Shown: piece after piece, positions 10,998 to 21,026 of the stretch
Layout of the letters: every line of letters begins with the position of its first letter
How positions within the stretch are numbered: the first letter of the stretch is position 1
Assembly: GCA_023014485.1 (NCBI GenBank)
Contig: JAJOZX010007469.1
Span: 124,001-188,000, forward strand
Direction: 5' to 3'
Source of the DNA: Bathynomus jamesi
Lineage: Eukaryota; Arthropoda; Malacostraca; Isopoda; Cirolanidae
Length of the DNA stretch: 64,000 bases
Notes under the pieces: model-generated
The model's input: the letters and a program-made list of their open reading frames with translations, nothing else
The model's database searches: none
What the model was told of the DNA's origin: nothing
Translations under genes and position numbers: made by a program

Positions 10998-11290
10998 ATT
11001 ATCAGTATTTTCCTTAAAAAAGATACGGTGAATTACGTTTGTCATTGTTCCTAATATTTAGAAACAATTGAGCGTTATTAATATCAATATCATGTTCCCT
11101 GTCTAAATGATGGCTACACAATTACAAAGCAGTATTTTCATCTGCCGTATTGATACTACATTTTTTAAACGTATCCTTAAATGTAAAAAAATTTAGAGTC
11201 TAAGTAAGGAGTACTACAACTCCTAAGGGTTCTCAGGAACATATCCGTGAGGATACCTTTCTCTAGTAGTTAAACTTTAGGACGAAAACC

Positions 11291-11325
<35 letters not shown>

Positions 11326-11378
11326 TCGTAAATCAAAATATCGTAATTATATTGGCAAGAATAGGTGACAGATATATA

Positions 11379-11560
11379 ACACTCATCGAAATTAAGCGAC
11401 ATTGGGTCTGGGTAGTAGTTGGATGGGAGACCGTCCTCCGTGCCCAGATTATTAGCGACCCGTGGTTTCGGATCCCACGTAAAGCTGTAGGTCCCCTCCG
11501 TCATATGTCCTTAGATGTTGCGAAGGACGTTCAACAACCTCACTAAAATAAAATAAAAAT
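11379..11560 (+). mobile_element. 5S rRNA-derived SINE, 5'-shortened
   Basis: The head, CGAAATTAAGCGACATTGGG then TAGTAGTTGGATGGGAGACC, is a degenerate 3' half of 5S rRNA, including the region of the internal control elements of RNA polymerase III. It is joined to an unrelated body (CGTGGTTTCGGATCCCACG, GCTGTAGGTCCCCTCC) and an AAAATAAAATAAAAAT tail. Imperfect copies of ACAGATATAT flank it. The minus-strand copy at 41570-41765 is longer at the 5S end. It is not a 5S gene: the downstream half does not fit 5S. Confidence 0.8.
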
Positions 11561-12322
11561 ACAGTATATCAGTCATCACATGGAAATGCAAATAAGGCGT
11601 ATATGTCTGACACGTGTGTTAACATATTATAATTTATTAAAATTAAAATTAGTTTCCTTTGTTAGGGGTTTTATTCCAACCCAAAAAAATAGCCTGTATG
11701 GAATTAAGTCAATTAGACATTTCCACTATTCGAAAAATAAAATTTACAAAGTGGAAAAACTTAAAATTTAGAAATTAATTTTGCATTTAATATTTTTCAA
11801 TTCTAAAAACTTAATTAATAATTTCATATTAATTTGGTAAAATTACAATAACTAAAAATGTTTAATAAATTTCACGGGGTAACTAACAACTTTTTAGTGT
11901 CGTAAACCAATAAAGTTTGTGTTGATGTCAAGATTCAGGAGGACAAATGCAAAATGAAGACTGGGGAACAGGGGAAAGTCAAAAATGGAAAGACAGAAGA
12001 GGAGGTAAAGGACACAGGCAAACTGCAAATCTCTGTCGTGAAGGAGAGAAACTCCTCCAATTCAGTTGCGTGCAGTTTGAGAATCCAAACTAAGAGGTCT
12101 GCTACCCTCCCCCCCCCACAAAAAAAGACCAACAAACGCCCTTGTAAACGTGGCAAAATAATGCAGCGAAGGGACGCCAGCATCGCATGCAGAACTTGAG
12201 AAGAGATTCACCTCTTCTGGGAGGCCAAAATCCAGATATAAGTCAATGCCCGGAAAGGACAAGGAAAGAGAAAATAGCATATTTAACACCAATATAAAAC
12301 TTATTGAGGAAAACTGATAGAG

Positions 12323-12357
<35 letters not shown>

Positions 12358-12359
12358 TA

Positions 12360-13724
12360 AAAAAACGTAAACAATTAAAACAACCGTGTAAAAATTTTAA
12401 AAAACGTGCACAAATTAAAAAATAATTAAAATCCCCAAAATTAAAATTATAAAGCACAAAAAATGCAAAGCTTTTCAAGAGAAACTTCATTCATTTTTCA
12501 GGCAGTGAAAGGAAACTAAGAGTCAACATTAAAGGTGCATTTAAAAAACAGTAGACTTTGAAAGCCCAAATTTGGTCATAAAATGAAAATGGAAGGTTCC
12601 ATGTTTTATATTAAAATTATCAGTATTTTTCCTAAAAAAAAAGATACGGTGAGTTTACGTTTGTCATTGTTCCTAATATTTAGAAACAATTGAGCGTTAT
12701 TAATATCAATATCATGTTCCCTGTCTAAATGATGGCTACACAATTACAAAGCAGTATTTTCATCTGCCGTATTCATACTATATTTTTTAAACGTATCATT
12801 AAATGTAACAAAATTCGGAGTCTAAGTAAGGAGTACTACAAATCCTAAGGGTTCTCAGGAACATATCCGTGAGGATACCTTTCTCTAGTAGTTATATTAA
12901 ACTTTAGGACGAAAACCAACACACACACACACACACACACACATTCGTAAATTAAAATACCGTAATTATATTGGCAAGAATAGGTGACAGATATATGACA
13001 GTCATCACATGGAAATACAAATAAGTCGTATATGTCTTGCATGTCTGTTAACATATACATTTATTAACGTTAAAATTAGTTTCCTTTGTTAGGGGTTTTA
13101 TTCTACCCCCCCAAAAAAAAATATAGCCTGTATGAAATGACAAGTCCAATGAGATATTTCCACTATTAGAAAAATAAAATTTACAAAGTGGAAAAACTTG
13201 AAATTTAGAAATTAATTTTGCATTTAATATTTTTCAATTCTAAAAAATTAATTAAAAATTTCAGTTGAATTTGGTAAAATTACAACAACTAAAAAAGCAC
13301 AATAACTTTGAAGCGGTAACTACCAATTTTTTAGTTTCGTAAAACCAATAAAGTTTGTGTTGATGACTGGGGAACAGGGGAAAGTCAAAAATGGAAAGAA
13401 AGAAGAGGAGGTAAAGGACAACAGCGAATCTCTGTCGTGAAGGAGAGGAACTCCTCCAATTCAGTTGTGTGGAATTTCAGGATCCAAACTCAGTGGTCTG
13501 CTAACCTTCAAAATAAGACCAACAAATCCTTCTTGCAAAACGTGGCAAAATAATGCAGCAAAGGAACGCCAGCATCGTCCGCAGAACATGGAAAGACACT
13601 CACCTTTTTTTGCGAAGCCAAATTCCAGAAAGAAAGAAAGGCCGGGAATGTCGGGAAGGGAGAAAAACAAGATATAAAATTTAACACGAATATAACACTC
13701 ATTCGGAGATAAAACTGATACCGT

Positions 13725-13727
<3 letters not shown>
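12360..13727 (+). repeat. Macrosatellite unit, type A, uninterrupted
   Basis: The cleanest copy. It has a 5' module from 12360 after a (TA)n(TG)n tract (12325-12358), GTTCCCTGTCTAAATGATGG, GAACATATCCGTGAGGATACC, (AC)n at 12917-12942, the core region, and the A-type 3' end GATAAAACTGATACCG at about 13720. A TA tract follows at 13728-13768. It sits head-to-tail after the 9031-12318 unit, which shows a tandem arrangement with a unit length near 1.35 kb. No conserved reading frame is visible. Confidence 0.8.
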
Positions 13728-13768
<41 letters not shown>

Positions 13769-14411
13769 TATGGTTAATATGTATTTTATCCCACTCAGAA
13801 TATCAAAAGCAAAAAATATTAAAGCATAATTTTCTCATCATTTTCATATAAGTCACTATGCTCGCAGATGCGTACTTAACAAATTATGTACATTTGAATA
13901 TTATGACATTTTTGCATTTTTTTTCCCGCCCTTCCAAATATTTGATTGGTGACGTCATGAGAACATGATATATGAGCAAGATTTTTTAAGTTCTTAGGCC
14001 TTTTAAGTTGCTAGTCTACTTCTGTTAGTTTTGATAGATGTTTGTGGCGATGACATGTGAACGGTGCGAATATTATTTTGAGGATTTAATATACTCTAGG
14101 CTAGTTTAGCCAGGGTTAGGCTAGTTTAGCCAGGGTTAGGCTAGGTTAGCCAGGGTTAGGTTAGGTTAGGTAAGGTAAGGTTAGGTTAATTAATACCAAA
14201 ATACATTTTCCTAGTAATATTTTGATGTGTTTTGCTTAGATTTTGACTTCCATTTCCCTTGAAAATGAGCCAAACTTCAAAGTACTATAACTTTGTTGGA
14301 TCTCATTTCCGACGGAAATGGAGGTCATATTTGAACAAATCACATCAAATACTACTAGAAATGTATTTTGGTGTGTAAAATGACTGAGTGACTTAAAATA
14401 CATAATTACCA
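13769..14411. mobile_element. TIR element of about 640 bp between TA tracts, unknown type
   Basis: About 27 bp at the two ends are inverted copies (TATGTATTTTAT...CACTCAG at 13778 against CTGAGTGACTTAAAATACAT at 14384). A second inner inverted pair lies at 14192-14235 and 14335-14378 (CCAAAATACATTT words). Between them is a run of GGTTA/TTAGG words with CAGGGTTAGGCTAG repeats (14096-14190). It is non-coding. It looks like a MITE or foldback; the family is not recognised. Confidence 0.6.
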
Positions 14412-14417
14412 TATATA

Positions 14418-14496
<79 letters not shown>
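14412..14496. repeat. (TA)n microsatellite
   Basis: TA run with a few TT interruptions, ending at the TA that flanks the mariner MITE. Confidence 0.9.
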
Positions 14497-15067
14497 CTGG
14501 GCTATTCAAACTGATTCATCCGATTTCAACTGAGAATACTTCCGTACCTATCAACCGTGCATCAACTGGGCATACACCACATGAAAGAGGAAATCTCCAA
14601 ATTTTACAAGATTACCGCGAGAGTGCTCCAAAGTCACGCCGTGGCCTAGCCTAGCAACACAGTCAGTGTGAAAATGGCGTCCGCACAGCAGAAGGCGTTT
14701 TGTGTGTTGCAGTTTTCGAGCTGTAAATCGGTAGTCACAGTGCAGCGTGAGTTTCGTCGACGTTACAGAACAGATCCACCGGGTGCTCAGAGCATCCGTC
14801 GGTGGTATCGGCAGTTCGAGGAAACATTCGCATTGTTACTGCCGTAGAGTCAGTGACAACGGACATGCTGGAGCGAGTATGGGAGGAATTCGACTATCGT
14901 GTCGACGTTGCTCGTGTAACTAGGGGAAGTCACATAGAGCATTTATGAGGTGAGAGACAAAATTTGGACAGTTTTTCTTTTGGGTGATGTATCACAAATC
15001 ACTCTGTATTTGTAACATTAAAAAATATTCTCATTTGAAATCAGGTGAATCAATTTCAATAGCCCTG
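14497..15067 (+). mobile_element. Mariner internal-deletion derivative
   Basis: Inverted ends CTGGGCTATTCAAACTGATT (14497) and the complement of CAGGGCTATTGAAATTGATT (ending 15067), flanked by TA. A plus-strand transposase start at ATG 14674 reads MASAQQKAFCVLQF and SIRRWYRQFEE (helix-turn-helix region). It jumps after about 50 residues, near 14826, to the far C-terminal end (EFDYRVDVARVTRGSHIEHL, stop near 14947). All catalytic residues are lost. Total 571 bp. Confidence 0.85.
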
Positions 15068-15243
15068 TATATATATGCTGAAACGCAAAAACCATGCAAA
15101 AATTAAATGAAGCAATTAAAATACCCCAAAATTAAAGTAACAAAACTCTAAAATCTTTGAAGCTTTTCGAGAGAAACTTCCCTCACCTTTCAGGCGGTGA
15201 AAAGAAACTGAAAGTAAGATTCAAAATTGAAAAGTGTATTTAC

Positions 15244-15842
15244 TGTCGTGTATTTTTTTTTTTTTAATAAAAGATAATAATGATTAATAAGAATTTAACA
15301 ATGTTTTGTTTATAATAATTTAATAATGTTTAATATGAAATTTAATGAGGTTTTGAGCGTAAATAATAATTTAATAATGTTTTGTATGAAATTAAGAATA
15401 TAAAATACTAGTTGGCAAACCCGGAATGAGTCGAGAGAGGAGGCAGGCGTGCCCAATTCAGTCTCGGACGGAGTTTTGTCCCAGTTAGGCGGTTTTCGTT
15501 ATTAGTATGTTATTGTGGTTCTCAAATATTTAATTATGTGGCTCTCCGCTGTAAAATGTTAACGGTAACTTGGCACTGGTGATCCCCCCTTTGTTCAATT
15601 GTTCTTTCGTAAATAAAATGGCAGTAAATAGTAATAATAGTGTGTAATTTATCCCGGTCCCTTTACTCTTCAAAATCGTAATGGAGGCCACGCTTATCCT
15701 GCTACCCGTCTACCCATACGTTTATAAGACATAGCATAAAACGAGAGTAAAGAGTGAGAACAGAAGAAAGAGCGATAAGTAAAAAGGCAAATAATGAAAA
15801 GAAAGCTAAAAATAGAAGAAAAGTCGTTTAAAATTCACTACA
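15244..15842. mobile_element. Candidate solo LTR, 599 bp
   Basis: The insert begins TGTCGTG and ends CTACA, so it has TG...CA termini, and it is flanked by TTAC on both sides (15240-15243, 15843-15846). The interrupted satellite sequence reads on continuously across it in other copies (compare 56850). An AATAAA lies at 15612-15617. No coding or primer-binding site is present, as expected for a solo LTR. A DNA-transposon origin cannot be excluded, since a 4-bp match can arise by chance. Confidence 0.45.
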
Positions 15843-15998
15843 TTACTAAAAACCGCCATGCTTCAGGCAATTCAAATCGGTGAAATTATTTCGAAAAACA
15901 GGAGACTTTGACAGCCAAAATTTGGTCATACAATTAAGTTGGAAGGTCACACGTTTTATATTAAAATTATCAATACTTTTTTAAAATTGAAATTTGGA

Positions 15999-16196
15999 TA
16001 ACCTGAAGATCAGGGCCCCCAGCCTCAATTACCAAATGATATCTTCGTTAAAACTAACGAAAATATCACGACTTAACCTAACCAATCGTCAAGGGCGTAC
16101 AGTTGACCTAACCGGGCATTCAATTTAATTTATTATTATATTTGGTACTGTAAAGTAACAAAAAAAGAATACATGGGGCCGTGATCTTCAGGTGAT
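15999..16196. mobile_element. Short TIR element (MITE) with the shared palindrome core
   Basis: Ends TAACCTGAAGATCAGGGCCC (15999) and the complement of GGGGCCGTGATCTTCAGGTG (from 16175), identical at most positions. The inside holds half of the recurring core: CTAACGAAAATATCACGAC, CTAACCAATCGTCAAGGGCG and GTTGACCTAACCGGGC. Non-coding, about 200 bp. Confidence 0.65.
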
Positions 16197-17462
16197 CCTG
16201 AAACTTCCGTGGGATTACGTTTGTCATAACTGAAAAGCTACCGAGCGTTAACATCAATACAGTATTGCATTTCCTCTCTAAATGATGATTATGCAAGGCC
16301 GAATTTTCATTTAACATATTAAAAATATATTTTTTAAGAGAATCCTCAAACGTAACAAAATTCAGAGTCTAGTAAGAAGGGCTAAAAATCCTAAGGGTTC
16401 TCAGGAACATGCCCATAAGGATACCTTTTTTAAGTAGATAAACTATGAGGCTAAAGCCAACACATACACACACACACACAGACACACGCATTCGTAAACT
16501 ACAAAATATATATTGGAAAGTATAGGTTACAGATATATGAAAATCATCACATGTAAATGCATAGTAATAATTATTGATGTTAAAGTTAGTTTACTTTGTT
16601 TGGGGTTTTATTTCCCCCCAAAATATTTCGTGAATTATTCTACGATGCGGAGTATTTTCAATATTAGAAAGCTAAAATTTACAAGTGGAAAAACTTAAAT
16701 TTAGAAATTAATTTTGCGTTTAATGTTTTTCAATTTTAAAAACTTAATTATATTTTTAGTTTAATTTGGTAAAATTACAGCAACTAAAAATGTTTAATAA
16801 CTTTCACGGGGTAACTAACAACTTTTTGTGTTTTAAAACTGTATGAATGTATATTGTTGATGTCGAAATTCAGAAATTCAGATGGACGAAAGCAAAATGA
16901 AGATTGGGGAACAGGTAAAAGTCAAAAATGAAAAGAAAGAAGAGGAGGAACGGTCACAGGTAAACTGCGAATCTCTGTCGTGAAGGAGAGGAACCCCTCC
17001 AGTTCAGATGCGTAAAATTTGAGGACCGAAACAAAAAGGTCTGTTAACCCCAAAAATAAAATCAACGAAGTAATGCCAGAATCTCTAGCAGAACGTGGGA
17101 AAGCTGTCACCCATCCTGTGAGACCAAATGGCAGAAATTAGGGAAGTCGGGAAAGGAGAACAAAAAACCAAATAGCAAATTTAAAAGGGATACAAACTCA
17201 TTCAGAAAGAAATGAAACTTTTGTACAATAAAGATAGTAATCATCGGAAATAGATTCGTAAATTTGAAAATATGGATTGAAAACAATACATGACAAATAC
17301 TGAAATACATGACAATCACCACATGGAAATGCGTATAAGCAGTGTGTGTGTCTGGTATTCCGTGTGACATCCTTCGTCCATGTGAAGGCATCGTGACGGT
17401 CGGTAATGTCACCAAACAAGAAATTGAGTACTCTTTTTCAATAGAGGATTAGGTCGTGACAA

Positions 17463-17672
17463 TAAAGGAGCTGTTGAAGAATAGGGACCCCAGCCTTCTT
17501 TAGTTAGCTTTATAAGGCTAACTAACGAAAATATCATGACCTAACCTAACCAATCGTCAAGGGCGTACAGTTAACCTAATGATTGGTTAGGTTAGGTCGT
17601 GATATTTTGGTTAGTTAGCCTTAAGCCTAACTAAAGAAGCTGGGGTCCCTATTCTTCAATAGCTCCCAAATA
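17463..17672. mobile_element. Near-perfect palindrome of about 200 bp
   Basis: The left arm GAGCTGTTGAAGAATAGGGA onwards is mirrored by TCCCTATTCTTCAATAGCTC at the right, with arms of about 90 bp and a loop of about 25 bases (GTCAAGGGCGTACAG). The inner arm contains the ATATCATGACCTAACCTAAC core shared with 15999-16196, 53160-53380 and 58370-58570. It interrupts C-type satellite sequence. It is a foldback-type MITE or a hairpin-derived insertion. Confidence 0.7.
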
Positions 17673-17847
17673 ATTACACGCAACAGGCTCATCACTGCCC
17701 CCAATCTCCAATTCCAAATTGGTTTTGGACTGTTGTTGGCCACGTCATACCACCTCGAAATATAAATATTTTGCGCATCCAAATAAAAAGTGAAACAAAA
17801 TTTAATAATTTGATATATTTTTAAAGTCTTTTAATTTATAAAATAAC

Positions 17848-18957
17848 TACACCTTTTCACTCTCAAATTAAAACAACTGAATTTCAAATTAAAATAAAAT
17901 AAATGAATTTCAAATTAAAAGAAATGAATCTCAAATTAAAAGAAATGAATCTCAAATTAAAAGAAATGAATCTCAAATTAAAAGAAATGAATCTCAAATT
18001 AAAACAACTGAATTTCAAATTAAAACAACTGAAGTTTAAATTAAAGCAAGTGAAATACAATTTAAAATATATGAAAGTCAATTTAAAACAGAGATTGTGT
18101 AAAATCTGAATGTGCATCGAAAGCTTTTATTTTATAGCTGGTGGGAGTACTTGGCATCTGAAACACGTTGGCAACATTCACAAGTCCCTAGCAACCGTTG
18201 CTATCCATGACTCGACTCTCTCAGTTACCAAGGACGTCCTCTCTGACCCGGCCAGCTCTCACTCGCTCTCACAGCTGTGTATTTCAAGGTTATTAAAAGA
18301 CTGAGTTACGCTTTACTGTGATGATTTGGATTATTTTTACAATATAAATTTCTACAGGGTGATCCAAAAGTCTCTCCACAGTTATTTCACGTCCGTGATT
18401 GATAATGGGAGCTAGGCTATTAGGCCTTTTGTTTAGGCTACATATCAAAGCGTAGGCTATTAGGCTGTTTCTTACTGCGGAGAGACTTTTGGATCACCCT
18501 GTAGAATTTATATTGTAAAAATAATCCAAATCATCACAGTAAAGCGTAACTCAGTTCTTTTAATAACCTGAAATACACAGCTGTGAGAGCGAGTGAGAGC
18601 TGGCCGGGTCAGAGAGGACGTCCTTGGTAACTGAGAGAGTCGAGTCATGGATAGCAACGGTTGCTAGGGACTTGTGAATGTTGCCAACGTGTTTCAGATG
18701 CCAGTACTCCCACCAGCTATAAAATAAAAGCTTTCGATGCACATTCAGATTTTACACAATCTCTGTTTTAATTGACTTTCATATATTTTAAATGTATTTC
18801 ACTTGCTTTAATTTAAACTTCAGTTGTTTTAATTTGAAATTCAGTTGTTTTAATTTGAGATTCATTTCTTTTAATTTGAGATTCATTTCTTTTAATTTGA
18901 AATTCATTTATTTTAATTTGAAATTCAGTTGTTTTAATTTGAGAGTGAAAAGGTGTA
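17848..18957. mobile_element. Foldback element, about 1.1 kb palindrome with 21-bp subrepeats
   Basis: Each arm is about 450-510 bp. The outer part is a 21-bp tandem repeat (CTCAAATTAAAAGAAATGAA type) with about ten units in the left arm (17880-18100) and fewer in the right (18780-18945). The inner part is unique sequence including GCAACCGTTGCTATCCATGA. The outer ends are CTACACCTTTT and AAAAGGTGTAG. Arms built from tandem subrepeats recall Drosophila FB elements in structure only. The centre is occupied by a 147-bp MITE. The repeats can be read as a Leu-Lys-Leu-Lys-Glu-Met-Asn peptide, which I regard as chance. Confidence 0.75.
18355..18501. mobile_element. 147-bp mariner-type MITE at the foldback centre
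   Basis: Perfect inverted ends CAGGGTGATCCAAAAGTCTC and its complement, flanked by TA on both sides. The surrounding palindrome, with the MITE removed, closes as AAATTTC-TA-GAATTTA, so the insertion point is its dyad TA. Non-coding. Confidence 0.85.
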
Positions 18958-19347
18958 GTACAGTTCCCGCCGCTTCGCTGACGTTAGACAGGCTAAACAC
19001 TACAAAAAAGAACCAGCCGTGAAAATTTTGAGCTTCACATTGTGTCAACATTTCTGAATCTGGTATCTCCCAAAACCTCCTCACCCCCATTCATACAACT
19101 TGGGGCTAACCCCCTCCCCATACCCCCACCCCTCCCATTACCCCACCCATCCACCATTACCCCCACCCCCACCCTTCCCCCATTGCTAAACTACAGAAAA
19201 GAACACAGTCATGAAAATCTGAGCTTCACATTGCCGCCCGTAATACAATTTCTGAATTTTTTTTACAATTTCTGAATTTTTTTCTCACAATTTCTGAAAG
19301 TGTGACGGACAGACGGACAGACGGACAGCTCTCTTATTATAATTTAG
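18956..19347 (+). repeat. CCCCAY-rich interspersed repeat, copy 2
   Basis: The same order as 10603-10997: TAGTACAGTTCCCGCCGC, a CCCCCATTACC-rich middle (19075-19190), two TTTCTGAATTTTTT words, GACGGACAGACGGACAG and a TTATAATTTAGATT end. It abuts the right end of the foldback element. Non-coding. Confidence 0.75.
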
Positions 19348-19368
19348 ATTTAAAAATTTAACTACGTA

Positions 19369-20582
19369 CAGGGTGTACATAAAGTCAGGATCTATTTTTG
19401 TGAAGCACTTGGAAATTATATGGAATTCAATCATAAAATGATAAAGTGGTAACATTTATTAAATAATTAAGAGTAGGATTCGACGTGACGCCCATCAGTA
19501 TCCCTGCACAGCTCAAATCGTTCCGCAGCATTTCTAAACACATTCTGGAGCATTTGCGGGGTTATGTTATCTGCAGCAGTTCGTATACGTGTACGTAAGT
19601 TTTCAAGACTCGTAATCTTCGTCTGATAGACGTGCGATTTGATAAAGCCCCATGCAAAGAAATCTAAAGGGGTTAAATCTGGTGATCTCGCTGGCCAAGG
19701 TCTGTTGCTTCCGCGTTCGATCCAGCGATTTGCAAAACGTCCATTTAGATAATCCTGAACAATTTTGGCATAGTGACAAGGAGCACCATCATGTTGATAG
19801 ACGACGGTACTAACAATCCTATCCCCAATCAGCTGAGGTTCAAGGAATTGCTGCAACATGTCCAGATAAATAAGTCCCGTAACTGTAGCTTCAGCAAAGA
19901 AAAAAGGACCATAAACCTTAGATTTTGTTAAACCCATCCAGACATTAACTTTAGGTGTCTCTTTCCCAATTTTGGACGAAATCATTCGGCCTTTCATCTG
20001 CCCAAATTCGACAGTTATGGCGATTTACTTTTCCACACGTATGGAAAGTGGCTTCATCACTAAAGAGAATGTTGTCCATTAAATTATCACTCCAGATTTG
20101 TTCTACGAGATCAGCACACACAGCACTTCGTCGAGGGAAATCTTCCTCATGTAAATCATGTAAAACTGCAAATGATAGCTTTTCTTCTGCAAATTAACTT
20201 TCAGAATTTTGTGCACAGATGACGTCGGGAGGCCGAGTCTGTGTGATGCAGCACGAACGGACGTACGTGGCTCCTCAGTGATAATTCCGCGTACTGCATT
20301 CACGGTAAGATCTGACATACACGGTCGTCCTGATCTTGCTTCATCATTTACAGATCCCGTTCGTTTAAATTTGTTCACCAATTTTCGTATTGTCTTGTCT
20401 ATTGGCCCCGGCTTATGAAATCTCCTTCTAAACTTCTCTCTGATGTCATTGTATTTCTTTCCCTCGATTCGCCAAATTACTATTGCCACACGCTCTTCTG
20501 TATTCATTCTAAGGGCTTCTGAAAAGAAAAATAGAAAAAAATAATTTTCACAAAAATAGATCCTGACTTTATGTACACCCTG
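19369..20582 (-). mobile_element. DD41D-like mariner, nearly full length
   Basis: Inverted ends CAGGGTGTACATAAAGTCAG and its complement, extended to about 35 bp and flanked by TA (19367-19368, 20583-20584). It lies in the C-type satellite sequence that resumes at 20585. It holds one transposase gene on the minus strand with two or more frameshifts. Confidence 0.9.
19467..20507 (-). pseudogene. DD41D-like mariner transposase, frameshifted
   Basis: Starts at ATG 20507 (MNTEERVAIVIWRIEGKKYN) with the N-terminal helix-turn-helix region (VNKFKRTGSVNDEARSGRP, VRAASHRLGLPTSSVHKIL). Catalytic blocks follow: ILFSDEATF (Asp 1), YQHDGAPCHYAK (Asp 2) and RSPDLTPLDFFAWGFIK (Asp 3), with 41 residues between the second and third. 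The frame is lost near 20170 and again near 19960, each by a small indel; the blocks are otherwise contiguous. The stop is at 19467. Confidence 0.85.
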
Positions 20583-21026
20583 TATAATAAATAATTAATT
20601 ATTAACATTTGAACATGTGAAACAATTTTAAAGCCTAAACAATAATTTTAAATAGATAACTAAAAAGTTATAAATAAATAACTATAAATAAATAGAGGCT
20701 CTTACTGTTCTCAATTATTAGGTCCGTAACCAATCCAATCCTTTTACTAACCTATAAATCCATTATTCACTTCTAACCATTTTGAAAAATTTTGTTTTTA
20801 TTCACAAAATCTTCAAAACAAACCATTTTAATTAATGGAGTCCTTCATTCTCGCGAAATTTTTAAACACTAACTTTCAATCGCATTTTTCTTACTGAAAG
20901 AGACATATATAAAGGGTGTCAGAAAATGATTGCCCCCCCCCCTGTACAGAAGAAACTGAAAGGAATAGAAAAAAACAGACAAAACCACGCGAAAGAGCGT
21001 TTAATTTTGAATAAAAAACACTTGTT

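Larger units (their letters stand above)
9031..12318 (+). repeat. Macrosatellite unit with 5' module A and A-type end, carrying three insertions
   Basis: After a short TA tract the 5' module A starts at about 9043 (GCTGAAAACACCGTG). It is interrupted by a hAT derivative (9194-10471), a CCCCAY-rich repeat (10603-10997) and a 5S-SINE (11379-11560). With those removed it aligns throughout with the next unit (12360-13727), including the internal (AC)n at 11286-11323, the TTCACGGGGTAACTAAC core near 11870 and the A-type 3' end at about 12300. No gene is visible in the satellite part. Confidence 0.75.
15073..17462 (+). repeat. Macrosatellite unit, 5' module A into C-type 3' module
   Basis: 5' module A begins near 15075 (GCTGAAACGCAAAAACC). 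It is interrupted at 15244-15842 (candidate solo LTR) and 15999-16196 (MITE). A short (AC)n lies at 16460-16485, the core at 16800-16830 and the C-type 3' module from about 17100. The C-type module continues after a palindromic insert as 17673-17847 and, beyond further insertions, as 20585-20911. Short open frames here are not conserved between units. Confidence 0.7.

Noticed and set aside
11379..11560. Genuine 5S rRNA gene
   Set aside because: Only part of 5S is present, with many differences, and it is joined to an unrelated body and A-rich tail.
14096..14190. Telomere or subtelomere boundary
   Set aside because: The TTAGG run is short, irregular and inside an inverted-repeat element with unrelated sequence on both sides.
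17903..18109. Apparent small protein of repeated Leu-Lys-Leu-Lys-Glu-Met-Asn heptads
   Set aside because: It is the translation of a 21-bp minisatellite in the arm of a palindrome; the opposite arm has a different unit number and no conserved start.
18110..18742. A conserved 60-residue protein encoded twice (18110-18304 plus and 18742-18560 minus)
   Set aside because: The two frames are mirror copies in one palindrome, so their identity reflects the inverted repeat and not coding constraint.
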